A stretch of 64,000 bases of DNA from Strongylocentrotus droebachiensis (GCA_035222895.1 JAVYIG010001817.1:124001-188000); one strand, 5' to 3'. Positions 13,101 through 25,696 are shown, numbered from the stretch's first letter. The notes: a model not told the origin generated them from the letters alone. Numbers and translations: made by a program.

Positions 13101-16100
13101 CTCAAAGCACTCCTTATTTCATCGGCAATCATTGGTCGAATTTCAGCGGGAGAATTTGAATCAGTGGAATGTGTAACGGTTTGTTGACCAGCAGCAGCAT
13201 TTGAAGTTAATTCCCTTTCAGTCAGGAACTGGTCCCCAGGATCCTCGGCAGAGGACTCAGCTGGGGTTTCGATGACTTCTTTGAGGCCTCACTGTGGTTT
13301 CTAGACTCCCCTTTTTCCTAGATTTACTGGAAGACGTGGCTCAAAATTAATCCTACACTCAGTCTGTTCCAAGTCAATGTATGGTATTAAAAACTTAAAA
13401 TCAGGAATAATTATAATCCGGTTTAACTTACATAGCACTTCCAAAATCAAGATTGATCCCACACATTTGTCATCAGCAAAGGAATGTAAACAAAAGTCTC
13501 TGCCACTACTTCCTGCCTTCATGTACTATCACTTGAGACAGCAAACCTGTCAAATAATCAGCAAGCACACTACTAACTCATTCAAACACCTCCAACTCGG
13601 AACAATCCAACACCTGTATCACCGTTATCGCAAACACCTGTCTCTCTGTAACTCTAACACTCTGAAGAACAGTCATTGAAACACTACCAACTCCTTCACA
13701 CACCTCCAACTCGGAACAATCCAACACATGTATCACTGTTATCGCAAACACCTGTCTCTCTGTAACTCTAATGGTCCGAAGAACAGTCATTAAAACACTG
13801 CTAACTCCTTCAAACACCTCCAACTCGGAACAATCCAACACCTGTATCATTGTTATCGCAAACACCTGTCTCTCTGTAACTCTAACGGTCCGAAGAACAG
13901 TCATTAAAACACTGCTAACTCCTTCAAACACTTCCAACTCGGAACAATCCAACACCTGTATCACCGTTATCACCTACATCCGTCTCTCTCTGTAACTCTA
14001 ACACTCCAAATAACAGTCAATGAAACACTGCTAACTCCTTCAAACACCTCCAACTCGGAACAATCCAACACCTGTATCACCGTTATCACAAACACCCGTC
14101 TCTCTGTAACTCTAACACTCCAAATAACAGTCAATGAAACATTGCTAACTCCTTCAAACACCTCCAACTCGGAACAATCCAACACCTGTATCACCGTTAT
14201 CGCAAACACCTGTCTCTCTGTAACTCTAACGGTCCGAAGAACAGTCATAAAAACACTGCTAACGCCTTCAAACACCTCCAACTCGGAACAATCCAACACC
14301 TGTATCACCGTTATCGCAAACACCCGTCTCTCTGTAACTCTTATACTCAGAAGAACAGTCAATAACACACTACTAACTCTTTCAAATACCTCCAACTTGG
14401 AACAATAAAAAATCCAACACCTGTATCATCGTTTTCGCAGACACTCGTCCGAACTTTGCAAGCTCCACATGATTTAGTTTCATGTTTATACAAAGGTTAA
14501 ATTCCAACAGCTCGCAGATATAGTATCTATACTCATTTCTGTGTCATTACAATCAATAATTGATGGAATAAATTTTATTTTCCAGAGTTAACTATTGTAT
14601 TGATTATTGCCATTCTTGAAATGTTGATTTCTTAATATGACTTTTGTTGTAAATTTTGTAGACATTCAGATATTTAGATTATGTGATATTGGCCATTCAT
14701 ATCATCGAGTCAGTCAAGAGTGACTATTGTATATTATCATTTATTAATAGATGTGGTTTCCAGAGTTATTGTCAATCTTATTTCAGATTCATTTATGTAT
14801 CCTTGAAACCTTTGACCTTTGAACTCGTTAATCAGGCCATCCATATCATCGAGGAGGAGCTGGCTAAGGAAGAGACTTCCCTCATGTGGTGTCTATTTGG
14901 GGATGTGACGCAAGAGAAGAAGTATTATGAGAAGGCATGGGAGGTGTCGGGTCAAAGGTCATCTAGAGCGATGAAATCACTGGGTCTGATCTACCTTCAT
15001 GATGAAGAATTCCTCAAGGCCATTGAATGTTTAGAGCTGTCGTTGGATAGAAACTACCTCCAGGTTAATAGATACATTATTGAAACTCAATGCTACTCCA
15101 TATAAATTTATCTTTATGACAGTTGAAATTTCTCTGTTTCTGTTTTAATGCCATTTTTATAAATTCAAGGCAGATCATAATTTGGCATTATTGTATCTTT
15201 TTTTCTGCTGAATAAGAATGCAGTAGACTAATCAGAACAACTACACATGTTTGTAGTTCTACTCTTGGTGTTATATGACTGTTGGAAATTAGAGAGGATT
15301 TTTCTTGCAAAATACATGGTATTATTTTAAAAATTCATTATTAGTATTGACAACAGCAGGGCTGTTATTAAGCGGGCCATTTTAAGACAATTTTGATTTT
15401 TGAATCACATACATGTTTAATTCAACTTGCCTGAATATTAGTTTTGCTATTGATACAGCCTCTTATATCCTTGCTGTAATATGCATCAAAATCAGTTTGA
15501 TATATCACCATGTATGAAATGATATTCCAGGTCAGTCAATTAATCTTTGTTTTACAGTATGGAGCCTGGTTCAGTCTTGGCTTTTGTTCGTTCCAGAGCA
15601 AGAAGTATGAGACAGCCATCAAAGCCTACCGTAAATGTGTACAGCTTGAAAACGATGTAAGTAGGTCTTTGTAGGTCCCCAACCAAACAGACCCTAGTTA
15701 TGGAACAACAGCTCTGTAGATTTTAGAATTATTATGTTTTATTGCATGCAATTAATATTTTCTGATAATAATTTTGTTTTAATATCCATTGAAGACAGCA
15801 TTGTAATTGATTACATGCAATATTTGATTGAGCTACAGCACGTAAACCTCTTGGTGTTTGAATTTGACTTGTGAAGAGTAATGTAGCATTCTGTAAAAAA
15901 AACACTTTATTTTCTGGAATTTCATCAAAGATATTATTAGATCATCAGGAGTTTACTTACCAGTAGTTGTATGAATAATGTGTTTAACTTTTTCCATTTT
16001 CTTTTTTTCACTTGTTTTTTTTAAATTTCTTGTGAATATATCTTTTAATCATTTCCCCCTGCTTTTGTATTGTTTTTTATTCTAGGATTCACAGTCCTGG

Positions 16101-16522
16101 AATAATCTTGCAACAGCCTTCATCAAGCTCAAAGACAAGTAGGTTGTCATCTTGTTGCTTAACTTTTTAAAGAATTGTGATATGTTTTCATTAAGAATTT
16201 ACTTGAACCCCTTTTCAAATTTTCAATTGCTTTGAATTTAGCAAAGTATTAAGATACTAAATTTGAAATTTTAACCCCCATTCTTTGCTCTTGCTTCCAA
16301 TAGTATAAATAGATTTACTAGGGAAACAATATTATGGTTTCATAGGCAGGTGGTCTTTGTAATAATAAACTATATCAATGGAAAAATGACATTCAAATGA
16401 AACAGAACATGTGGTCTTTATAGACGGGTGGACTTAAACAATTCATAGGTGGTTCCTAAAGTAGGTTTGACTGTATATTTGTATTGTATTGTCTGTCTCT
16501 ATGTTTATCACTCTCTGTTTTT

Positions 16523-16559
<37 letters not shown>

Positions 16560-19500
16560 TACTTTCCACAAACACACACACATTTATTGTGCTTACTTTG
16601 TACATTTTGGACAACAGACCCAAAGCCTTCAGAACCTTACAAGAAGCTATAAAATGCAACTATGAAAACTGGAAGATTTGGGACAACTTTCTTGGGGTAA
16701 GTACTGGGATCATTCAGTCTTTGTAATTTGCTTCCCTCTGAATAAAAGTAACCCCATCTAGTTGCCGCATTTAAAGGTTATAGAATGAAAACTAGGTTTC
16801 AACCTACATCTCTATTCATCTGTTGCTTATTACTCCACTTTTGGAGAGAGAGAAAAAAACTGGCTGGCTAAAGTTAAGGATTCATGTTTCTTGGGTATGC
16901 CATACTTTAAATGGGCTTTCAGAATAGATACCTTCTCCCATCCCTTTCTCACTCATGGTATTCTTCTTTAACTTTGTCTCACTACACACTTCTTTTCCAA
17001 TATTCCCTGCTTTTGATCAGGTGTGCATTGATATAGGTGAGTTTGGGGAGAGCATCAGGGCATTCGGGCGGCTGCTGGACTTGAAGAAGAAGCATGTTGA
17101 TGAAGCTGTTCTAGAGGTCATGGTAAGAGCCGTGCTGGAAGACCTCATGGATTGCCATGGAAAGCCAGGTAAATTATACAAATAATACACAGCAGTGAGG
17201 GCATTAGTAAGAGTTACCCACACAAGGTACCTTTGGAACAGTCTAACATGCCCAAGGCAAAAGCAGAGGGTGTTTGGACTGTTTCGAAGGTATGGAGTGT
17301 GGGTAACTTTTCCAATGCCAGAACAAAATAATTTGTATTAGAAGATGATGTTTTATTGCTTTATAAAATGATGTTTTATAACATGATTTTACTAATGACC
17401 GGTCAGAGTACCTGCTAACTGGTCATTAGTAAAATTAGGTGTTAGGCGAAATAAATGCCTGGTCACATGTATGCTCTCAACCAATCATTTGATTACCGGT
17501 AGGATCCGCTTCATCATCTTATACCAATTTATACTTCAGGAATGTATAATCTGCTTTGAGCCAATAGAGCACTAACTCATATTTCTACACAGAGTGAATG
17601 CCCTTCTGGCTCTCAGCGTGTGATACTTGCATTTATTGAGCACATAGATTGGAAGAAGATAAGGATGAGGGAGAGCAGAAGTAAGAGAAGTAATAAAGAA
17701 ATAAAGGAAAAGGAACAAGAAGGAACAATGAAGGTGACAAGAGATGGTCATTAGGAAATTCAAGGAGAGGAGATATAAAAGTGTACTTATTGAAGTATAT
17801 GACAGTAACATTGTTGCTTCCTAGAGAACATAAGCATTTAAATTGTGAAAAAATATTATCAGCGCCTAGAATATAACGGTTATAAATAAATTATAATACT
17901 CATACATATGTATCTCCTCTCCTTAAATTGAAAGAAATGGTTACTATCAGATGGTGCGTCAACTGAGAGATGAGACAAGACATTAACTTCTTTTCTGTGT
18001 TTGTTCACTATCTGCTGTACATGTATGTTTATGAAATATGTAAAGACAAAAACGGCTGCAAATGACTAGTGATTAAACTCACCTTTTTGAGAATATTTCA
18101 ATGGACTGTTTTGTTTTACTTTGAATGGAATTCGCATCATAGCCTAAAATTATTTTATAAGTACACTTAAATGTCATGACTTGATGACTGTACTGATTGT
18201 CTATTCTTTTGTCGTGCAGTTAGCTTACTAAAACCCAAGATCTTGGAGCTGTTTGGAAGAATCACATCAGAGGTGACGGCTAATGCTACAGTGTGGAGTC
18301 TGTATGCAAAACTACTGGGTAGCTGCCAGTCAGACAACCTCGTAGAGAACGACAAAGTTAGTCACAAACTGATGATCTCTAAAGCTCTATAAACTTATAA
18401 TATTAATAACGTATTATTATTTTGGACATGATAGACATGTTTATATTAGAACAAATAATTGTAGGGCTTATATATTTGGTTAAAAATCATATATTTTTTC
18501 GTGATTAAAGATGTCATCAAAATTTAGGAGCATTTTTTGCTGTGTTTATTTAATTCAATTCTGCTGGGATTGTTAATTACGGTAATTGATATTGCAAAAA
18601 ATGAGTTAGTGTATATCCTAATATGACCCTTCAATCTTCATTTCAAATTGATGTGTATTTGCTTTTAGCCTAATTTTAATCCTCTTTGGCCTATAAGCTT
18701 TAAACAGAGTGAAAAATGTTCAATTATCCCAAGTAAAATAAGGAATACAGTTCCTCTGAAGAAATGTGTATGTTTATAATTGAAATAATGTAATACTGTT
18801 ATAGTGCCTTTAAGATGAGTGTTAAGATGGTGAATCTGCAGTGTTAGACATGAATTGGATGTGTTATATTACCAATGTGGGTAGCATTTTGAAGCAATTC
18901 CTTGAAAGATGTATGTTCTTCTGATTTATTAGTTCTTTTTATCAAGCAATACAACTTTATCATGTAAGATTTGCAATAAATGATTTAGTAGTGAACCAAT
19001 TTTTAATTTGTCACTTTCAGGCTTTGCAGTGCCTACAGAGAGCTCATCGACTAGTCACACAGGATGAACATTGGCAGACAGAGGTCAGCAAGGTCAAAGA
19101 GGTCATAGATCAAACACACACACTTGCAGAAGGTGAGAACGTAGGCCGAAAAAGATATTGTGTTCAATTAGTTAAACTACACATGTGATTTATGCCAACT
19201 CTCTTTTAGACAATACACAATATGTACTGGTACATTTACAAGATTTTGACTCATTTTTGATACCATTCTGACATTGGAAATTGTGTATTTCAGGAAAACT
19301 ATTTAATCATTGAACCTCACATGACTATATGCTTTAAAATTACATTCATATTACTATGCAAGATTACCTGGTTTGGATTGGAATTCATCTAAATATATTT
19401 TGACTAAATGTTTTCACTTTATAACCTATATTGAGGGTTTCCCCTATGGGTAATGTCTGAATAAATGTCCAAATAAATTATGCTATTCCATTTATTGTCT

Positions 19501-20478
19501 GTTTATTATTGTTATTTTGTTCAGCTTATGAGTATTGCAGTAAAGAGAAGACCAACGATGCTCAGACTGTCCAGTTACTATCATCAGCTAAGCTTATGAT
19601 TAAATCAGTCATCTCAAAGATCAAGGTTTGTATGACATTTCAAAGCTTAAAATGTATTATTGTTCATTATAAGATGATGACGTAGATCATAATCAAATGA
19701 CCAGGCATTTATTTTGCCTAACCGGTCATTATCTAATGGTAATGACCGGTCATTATCAAAATCATGTTATAAAACATCACTTTATAAAACAAATAAAACA
19801 TAATCTTATAAAACAAATAATACACATCATTTTGTTCGGGCATTAGTAAAATTACCCACATTTTGTACCTTCAAAACAGTCCAAACACCCTCGGCTATCG
19901 CCTCGGGCGTGTTAGACTGTTCCAAAGGTACCTCCAGTGGGTAATTCTTACTAATGCCCTCACTGCTGTGTATTATTTGTATACTACCCCCTTAATGGTT
20001 ACCACCTCCCTGCTTTTGAAAAATAACTCTCTACCATTTTCTCTGCAAGATAATATCTAGATATGGACACCATTAATTAACTTAAAATACAGTTTTCTTG
20101 TGTGTAGTTTACTTGTGGCTATTGTTTTAGGGGTTTTGTTACTTAGTAGTTTTCTAAGGCATTGTTTTCCAGATTTGTGGATATCTAGCAGGTAGTTGTA
20201 TCAAACTATTAAATGTAGTTTTCCAATTTTCAACAAGATGAAGTCCAAATATTTCAGCTCAAGTATCTTTATATTGTTACTTTTGGACATGTATTAATGG
20301 AATGGCCTTCCAGAGGGTAATAACGATCTCATAAATCTTTGCTTTTTGTGTTTAGAAAGAGCATTACGAGGCGATAGTTCCACCACCAACTTGGGCTGAA
20401 CTGAGTCAATCTGTCGAGGGATTAGAGACCAAACTTCAAGAACTGCTGGACAGCATATCTCAGTTAAGATCAGGCTGA
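4147..20478 (+). CDS. TTC27: TTC27, tetratricopeptide repeat protein 27, complete (21 coding exons, 871 aa)
   Basis: Coding exons: 4147-4324, 4778-4952, 5328-5454, 6137-6277, 6653-6755, 7389-7553, 8125-8258, 8645-8757, 8994-9060, 10276-10389, 10937-11032, 11413-11535, 14836-15063, 15558-15656, 16086-16138, 16618-16696, 17021-17168, 18220-18356, 19021-19132, 19525-19625, 20356-20478. They sum to 2616 nt with phases that agree at every junction (vertebrate TTC27 has about 843 residues). Matches include [36 protein letters not shown] and [17 protein letters not shown]. Five TPR-like units lie at about residues 520-720, with [20 protein letters not shown] and [13 protein letters not shown] the clearest; the rest is helical. 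TPR proteins are scaffolds, and the exact role of TTC27 is poorly defined. The acceptor at 10275 (TTTGAAAG) is pyrimidine-poor but is the only in-frame choice. The 3.3-kb intron 12 is swollen by repeats. The ATG at 4147 is the first in frame. Confidence 0.95.
6425..6525. mobile_element. Solo fragment of a dispersed element (same family as 12350-12440)
   Basis: The stretch ACAGTAGGTTTGCGGGTGCA, a (GA)n run, then AGTCCTGAAAAGGACTCTGA and TAATCTTTCTTGG recurs at 12350-12440 in another TTC27 intron with few differences. AGTCCTGAAAAGGACT is itself a hairpin. This is a short terminal piece of a mobile element inside intron 4. The family name is not certain. Confidence 0.6.
6999..7110 (+). repeat. 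Three copies of a 31-bp tandem repeat ending in a SINE-tail fragment
   Basis: CAGTTTTGCTTACATACAAG begins at 6999, 7030 and 7061 (period 31). After the third copy, CTTACTTACAAGCA...TTTCTTAGCAGTCGGGTA matches the 3' tail of the tRNA-derived SINE at 33679-33885. The array therefore seems to have grown from a SINE tail in TTC27 intron 5. Confidence 0.75.
9470..10123 (-). repeat. Dispersed repeat with three-plus tandem 144-bp units in TTC27 intron 9
   Basis: GTGATCGCGTTATCTCAAG starts at 9548, 9692 and 9836, giving a 144-bp period. Each unit contains TTTTGGGGTCA and a GGTCAAAGGTCA-type direct repeat. A diverged fourth unit begins near 9978. The block is preceded by CCGTCCGTACGTCCGTACG. Because 144 is divisible by 3, the minus strand stays open for 163 codons (9471-9962), but that protein is only the repeat translated three times. 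It resembles dispersed repeats of other marine invertebrates; I cannot name the family. Confidence 0.75.
11117..11345 (+). repeat. (CATC)n / (CCAT)n microsatellite in TTC27 intron 11
   Basis: Imperfect tetranucleotide repeat of CATC and variants, purest at 11216-11245, with interruptions such as TCTATCC. A plus-strand frame of 126 codons rich in His, Ser, Ile and Pro crosses it and is an artefact of the repeat. Confidence 0.85.
12350..13290 (-). mobile_element. Retroelement remnant, possibly Penelope-like, with part of an ORF on the minus strand
   Basis: The minus strand is open from about 13287 to 12641. It encodes an acidic segment with [19 protein letters not shown], then [14 protein letters not shown], then an Arg-rich C-terminus. 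Base composition turns strongly GC-rich here against the AT-rich intron. Downstream on the same strand come TGACGACGGATAGTC and TTCGAAACGTCGAG, which resemble sequences near the 3' ends of Penelope-like elements, and a boundary also found at 6425-6525. No reverse transcriptase or GIY-YIG domain is visible, so this is a fragment. The family assignment is tentative. Confidence 0.5.
13545..14455. repeat. 114-bp minisatellite, about 8 copies, in TTC27 intron 12
   Basis: TCCAACTCGGAACAATCCAA recurs at 13591, 13705, 13819, 13933, 14049, 14163, 14277 and (variant) 14391. The period is 114 bp, once 116. Units differ at a few percent of sites. Because 114 is 38 codons, long frames stay open on both strands; these are by-products, not genes. 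Confidence 0.95.
14692..14712 (+). repeat. Short duplicate of the start of TTC27 exon 13
   Basis: GCCATTCATATCATCGAG at 14692 matches the first 18 bases of exon 13 at 14836 (GCCATCCATATCATCGAG) with one mismatch. It lies 144 bp upstream inside the intron and has no AG acceptor before it. Probably a small duplication relic. Confidence 0.5.
16529..16556 (+). repeat. (CT)n microsatellite before TTC27 exon 16
   Basis: A near-pure CT run about 60 bp upstream of the exon 16 acceptor at 16617. It could lengthen the polypyrimidine tract, but the acceptor has its own closer sequence. Confidence 0.85.
17177..17523 (+). mobile_element. Foldback-type element, copy 1 (TTC27 intron 17)
   Basis: A non-coding element starting nine bases after the intron 17 donor. 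It has internal inverted pairs (GGCATTAGTAAGAGTTACCC against GGGTAACTTTTCCAATGCC; ACCGGTCAG against TAACTGGTCATT). A second copy lies in reverse orientation at 19668-19983. Both begin with TACAAATAATACACAGCAG and end in CATCATCTTATA in their own orientation. Confidence 0.75.
19668..19983 (-). mobile_element. Foldback-type element, copy 2 (TTC27 intron 20)
   Basis: The reverse complement matches copy 1 (17177-17523) along its length, apart from a divergent centre. Shared blocks include the AATGCCTGGTCA stretch, the ACCGGTCATT palindrome and CCCTCACTGCTGTGTATTA. It carries no ORF. Confidence 0.75.
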
Positions 20479-20598
20479 AAAATATTAACTTACTTATACT
20501 CCATATCGAGTCAATTAAGTTGTAAGACCTTGTGATTTCAAAGGGAGATAAAGTGAAATCTGTTGAATGGTGTAGCAAAGGAAAGCATCAGGTTATAC

Positions 20599-20604
20599 AA
20601 TAAA
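20599..20604 (+). terminator. Polyadenylation signal AATAAA of TTC27
   Basis: An AATAAA hexamer lies about 120 bp after the TTC27 stop codon at 20478, on the coding strand. That is a normal spacing for a short 3' UTR. The cleavage site cannot be fixed from sequence alone. Confidence 0.6.
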
Positions 20605-22107
20605 TATTAGACTTTAAATCCTGGATTGGATTTTTCAATATTTTTTAAAATTGTATAAAGAACCTGTCAACTTGTTTTCAGTATATAAGAAATGTACAGT
20701 ATCCGGTATATATACCCTGGTAACTCCTTCAATGAGATTTATAACGTATCATCTCAATGGAGAATTATGAAAAGTTGTCTTCTTGACAATCATTCAGAGA
20801 TTTATTTGTTTCAAGAGAATTAAAAAAGTGGAGCATACAATTATCTATCTGGCTTCAATAAGAAATAAATAATCAAACGGCATCAGACTTGGTATTGGCC
20901 ATTCCTAAGACATTCATTCATGTTAAATTTATCTTGGATGCTGTGTAGAGGAATGCACAAGATGAAATTTTGTTTTTACGTATGACTTTTATATGACATG
21001 TATAATTATAGAATATAAATATACCCTTGAACAGGGTGTTTTGTCACATTACTTGAATCTATAGGGGATATTTATGTCCTATGATAAAATTCTGAAGCCA
21101 TTTTCTGTGAAGTTGAACAATATGTTTTAACATGTGTAATCCCTCTCCAATGAGGAAAATGAAAGGCAACTCTAGATACCTCTGGGAGGCATATATACAC
21201 GATTTGGCACTGTAGGCATCTTAAACCCTGCTACTTCTAGTGTTCTCCATTAAAAGAAGTATCCATCCAAGAACAAAGTATAGTATTGATTTGTCACTGT
21301 CAGCATGCCAGTTCAAATAGGAATAATATTCCCCAGCTTTTTTCTTATTCAAAAGGCTCGTTGTAACAATTACCATCGACCATTCTCATGAGAAGTTGTA
21401 ATATCTCACCTTTTAAAGAAGAGAAAGTACTGCCCCGAATCATGTTGAGTCATATTTTGGTGACTAAAGAACAATTTTGGGGAAAATGACACAATCCTTT
21501 TGAGTTTTTATGTATTAAAGAGACGAGTTCATTAACTTTAAAAAGCATTATACAATGTATTTAAAAACAATATGAAGGAAGTATGTTGACTGGAAGTGGT
21601 GATTGAAGTAGCAGTGATAGGTAATGATTAGGAAATTGATGAAAGTGAGGGTTTGGTGAGGAATGTAAAGTGCGACGATGAGAAACCGATTGTGGTGATG
21701 GAGGGACGATGGTGTTACTGAGGAGTACAAAAGGATCATGATCATGAATAACATTCTGGGATGATGAACAATCATTTGGGTGAAGGATAATTGTGATGAA
21801 GGGTCCGAGCATGAGCAGATATAGGTAATTGCAGGACAAATTATGAAGTATGCAGAGACAAAATACTGGATACGTGTCCATGAAAGTTATGTAATCATTA
21901 TTCATTCATGCACTCCATGATACACAGGTGGAAGTATTCTTTGAAAGGCTACTTCTGTAGCACCTCCATCGCTGTAGGAGTGATTATTTCAAAATGTACA
22001 AAGTGGGACCTCTACATGTTTTGAAGATATGTTGGATATTCGGGGTCATTGCAGTCATGTGCTAACCATGAACTGGTCTATTTAGTTGTGAGGAAGTGGT
22101 GATATTG

Positions 22108-22155
22108 GTGATGGTGATGACGTTGATGTTAGTGATGGTGATGACGTTGATGTTA
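22108..22155 (+). repeat. Two 24-bp units in a GATGGTGATG-rich tract
   Basis: GTGATGGTGATGACGTTGAT starts at 22108 and again at 22132 within a GTGATG-rich stretch. Simple-sequence expansion. Confidence 0.7.
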
Positions 22156-23362
22156 ATAATGGTGTGATCAATGATAAGAGGATGATGGAGATGAACAACT
22201 TGGCCGGTATCTTCCTTTACTCTCACACACAATTTCAAACAATACCAAGAACACAAAATCCAGCAATTCTTAAATTACAATCTTATTTTATTCCCAATTA
22301 TCAGAAATTGGCAGTACAAAGAGAAATGGAGGAAATGGATGTACATCACATGTAAGAGTAAATACAAACAAAGAGAAAAATAAATTCAATATGCATAACC
22401 AGTTATTCCTTGAATCAAGTTCAAATAGCTAAGGTGTTATGAACCACTAAGAAATCAAGGTACATGAAATTTCATATTATTCTGTTTATTCTGCTTGTTT
22501 GTATGAAATATCACTTGTTTTATTTCCGACTTTTCTCAATTCTATGGGCATGAATGATCAAGATATGACATCTATCAAGAAAAATACCCTGGACGATTGA
22601 TAAACAATGAATAACAAGTTCCAAAATAAATTGAAGTGCAATTGTGCTAGAAATCAGAACATTTTGAAAATGAGAAGGAGTCAAATTACAACCGATTATG
22701 AGGCGTCATTTAACGAAAAGTTGCTGAATAGTATACATCGTAAAATGATCATTATGGCAAGTGATGCACACAAAAAAAGGAAATATTTCAGAATTGTTTA
22801 CATCTACAAATAGAAATGGAACTATTCCAGTCTCTTGGCCAAGCAAAATAGTTTAACCAAAGAGATACCAGCAATCCTCCTTGGTTTAACATTAAACAAC
22901 TGAAATTATGTTCTAGAGGACAAAAAGAAAAATTGCTATGTTTCAGAATATGTTTGTAAGAAATATAATACATATTTCTAGTCCTACTGTAAAAATACAG
23001 TGCATTTATTCTAATTGATAAGCATACTTGTTAAACTACTTTGTATCTAATACACTTAACAGTGATTTTTTAACATACCGTAGATAATGGGGTAATAAGA
23101 TATCTTGATTATGTGTATGGCCGTTATTTACTTCATCCATATACATGTATTACCGTAGTAATTAGAGACTATAGCACACAAATAATTAGAAATGCCTGAA
23201 TTGATTTAGTGATGCCACCATATGCAAATGCAACAAATAAGAACATTTAGATCGGGACATGAAAATGTAATAATATTTGGAGAAAAGTCGATTTGTTGTT
23301 GTTTCGTTTTAGTGAATATTCATGATCTAAACCAATACCATGTACATATTGCCTGTTTGGAT

Positions 23363-23402
23363 CCAGAAGGGCGTTATTAACTCAGAATTAATGCCCTTCT
23401 GG
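23363..23402. repeat. Hairpin CCAGAAGGGC...GCCCTTCTGG, end motif of a dispersed repeat
   Basis: CCAGAAGGGC and GCCCTTCTGG flank 20 bp. The motif ATGCCCTTCTGGCT recurs at 17598 and 33508, and the last also shares the following CAGATGATAT. This suggests one dispersed repeat family with this terminus. Confidence 0.5.
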
Positions 23403-25696
23403 CTTTGAACAGATGATATATTCCACTTCACAATTGTGTTTTATAAAGAAATAAAAAATTCTATATATGTACATGTACAATCAATATGAACCACAAGACA
23501 CTTATTTTTCTCATCTCACTTGCAATATCCATATTCAGGCTATATATTAACGAGCTGATCAAAAAGTGATATATTATAAAAGAATTCACCTTAATTTAAT
23601 ATATACAATTTTGCAAACTATGTTTGCCGAGTCATATAAAGTTGGAACAAAAAACAATGTACTACCAAATGTTGGGGAGAACTTCATTTTTAAAAAGTTG
23701 TTAAAATCTAGAGAAAAATTCAAAGGATACAAGTATATCAATCATATACCACTGAAAAACAGATAAGTGTTGTTCAATCTCACATTCAAGTTTACACCTA
23801 CATACATTTTTTCAATGTTCATGATGTTCAACATTAATTTTTTTTTGGAGCATAAACATTTCCCTAAAACCAGAATATTTTGCATCTGAACACACCATTA
23901 TCTTGGAAGCTAGTTGCGTCCAAACGTTGGTACTAGAGATCTAAGAAGCGTTTCAAGATAATATCAAAAGTACAATATTGCAGAAAACTCGTTGAAAATG
24001 GGACGTCACTGAACTTGTGCTTGTAATGGTCTTGAGAAACGCTGACCGGGTTTTTAAAAATTTAATGTCATTGCCTTGATAACAATATAAGAAACAGTTT
24101 CTTGCTGAGGATGGCAGTCATCAATAAATCATAAAGTCTAGGGTAGCCAAAGTTTCTGGTTTTACTGGTCATCTTAAAAAAATGGGAGCTAGATGTGTTT
24201 ATGTGTTGCTTGTGGTGGAGTACTGGTACTCACAGTCAATGTCAAATGCAATTAAACAATAATACAAAATTGACTGACTCGCTGTGTAAAATGATGGATA
24301 ATACATATGTCTAGAGCAAAAAATGTTTTACACATATACCGAAGGCAAGGCATGTCCTAGGTCCTAGGTCTATTTTAGGGTTACCGGTATTTATTATTAT
24401 TTTTTTAAATTGTCATTTTTGGTTAAAATCTATACAACTACATGTTTATGGCCATGTGTAAAGTTCTATGTAACGCACAAGCCATCAAATTTGAAGTAAA
24501 ATACTATAATTTCAAGCATTAACTCATACATGTTTACTACATCAGAAATGTAGCAAATACAATATACATACCATGCCATACTATTATACAACAGTAACAT
24601 CGTAATCTAATATCTATATACAAATTTATGAGCATAGATTTCTTTTTTTTTCTTTAGAGAACTGCATTTTTTACATAATTTTCTCCTTTTTTATCTTTTT
24701 TTTCTTCTACTTTTGTCATTTTAGTTATTTATTATCATCATATTTATTTTAAAAAATTGACCACAATAACGACATCTTCCATTTTCAAAATATACGTATA
24801 CACTAACATATGCAGAACAATTCTTGCTAAGATCTCAAGCTTACAGGAGTAAACCAAGGACAATCCATTCCTCAATTTGTACACCACAAACAGAGCTTCA
24901 ATCAGCAAACGGTGGGCAAACTCAGGACAGAGGCTATGTATGTTTGAAGAGGTATAAGTGTTGGCTACATATGAAATCTCACATACCCCTAAATCTCACG
25001 TTCTTTAGAATTTCAATTCATGACATTTTCATTATTACTTCTTTAGGAACAATTTTCCATTCCTATCAAATAACCAGTGAAAATGGCTGTGCAAAGTTCA
25101 GGGCTTTTTTTCTTTAATCGATTCAATTTCTCCTTGCTAACTTGCCCAAGCTATTTCGATTAGTCAGAGTTAGCTTCCAGGCTAAGTTAGCCATGATCCA
25201 ATCAGGTACTACATAACAAACACTACCATTACAAATGCCTTTTTATCAACCATTGTGTCAGCAAGCTTGGTGACCGTTTTGACATTGGAATTCACCAATC
25301 AGCACTTAGCTTTTGAAGCTTCACTGATTAGTATCACCAAAATACGTGGGCTATCGGCATATAAATCAGTGATTGTATACCGTGATGACAAAAACATGTT
25401 GAAAAAGCCAAACATAGGAGAATAAAAGGATTTGAGGTCTTATAATCTAGAGTTTATCAAGTCAATGCCGTGAAATTTGCCTTCCTTTATGAGTTAAATG
25501 TATGTATATATTTTATATCGACCAATTCAATGCCCTGCAAGGATTCACACATCGGTACTCAAAAGAACTAATACTTAATGGTTAAACCTATTAGTATTGG
25601 TCATGCCACCTAGGATTATTCCATTGCCTATGTGTACCTAGTTGTCCCTGTACTAAAGCCTTGGGGATTTATCAAACTATGCCATATAGTTACTGA

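Larger units (their letters stand above)
20479..25696. other. Gene-free interval between convergent TTC27 and the death-domain gene
   Basis: AT-rich DNA with no exon-like frames. It should contain the two 3' UTRs. Visible items are the TTC27 poly(A) signal, a two-unit 24-bp repeat at 22108-22155 and a hairpin at 23363-23402. The polyadenylation site of the minus-strand gene is not resolved. Open frames here are short and of random composition. Confidence 0.7.

Noticed and set aside
24824..25117. 97-codon plus-strand frame
   Set aside because: No domain, no splice context that fits a neighbour, and composition typical of random AT-rich DNA.
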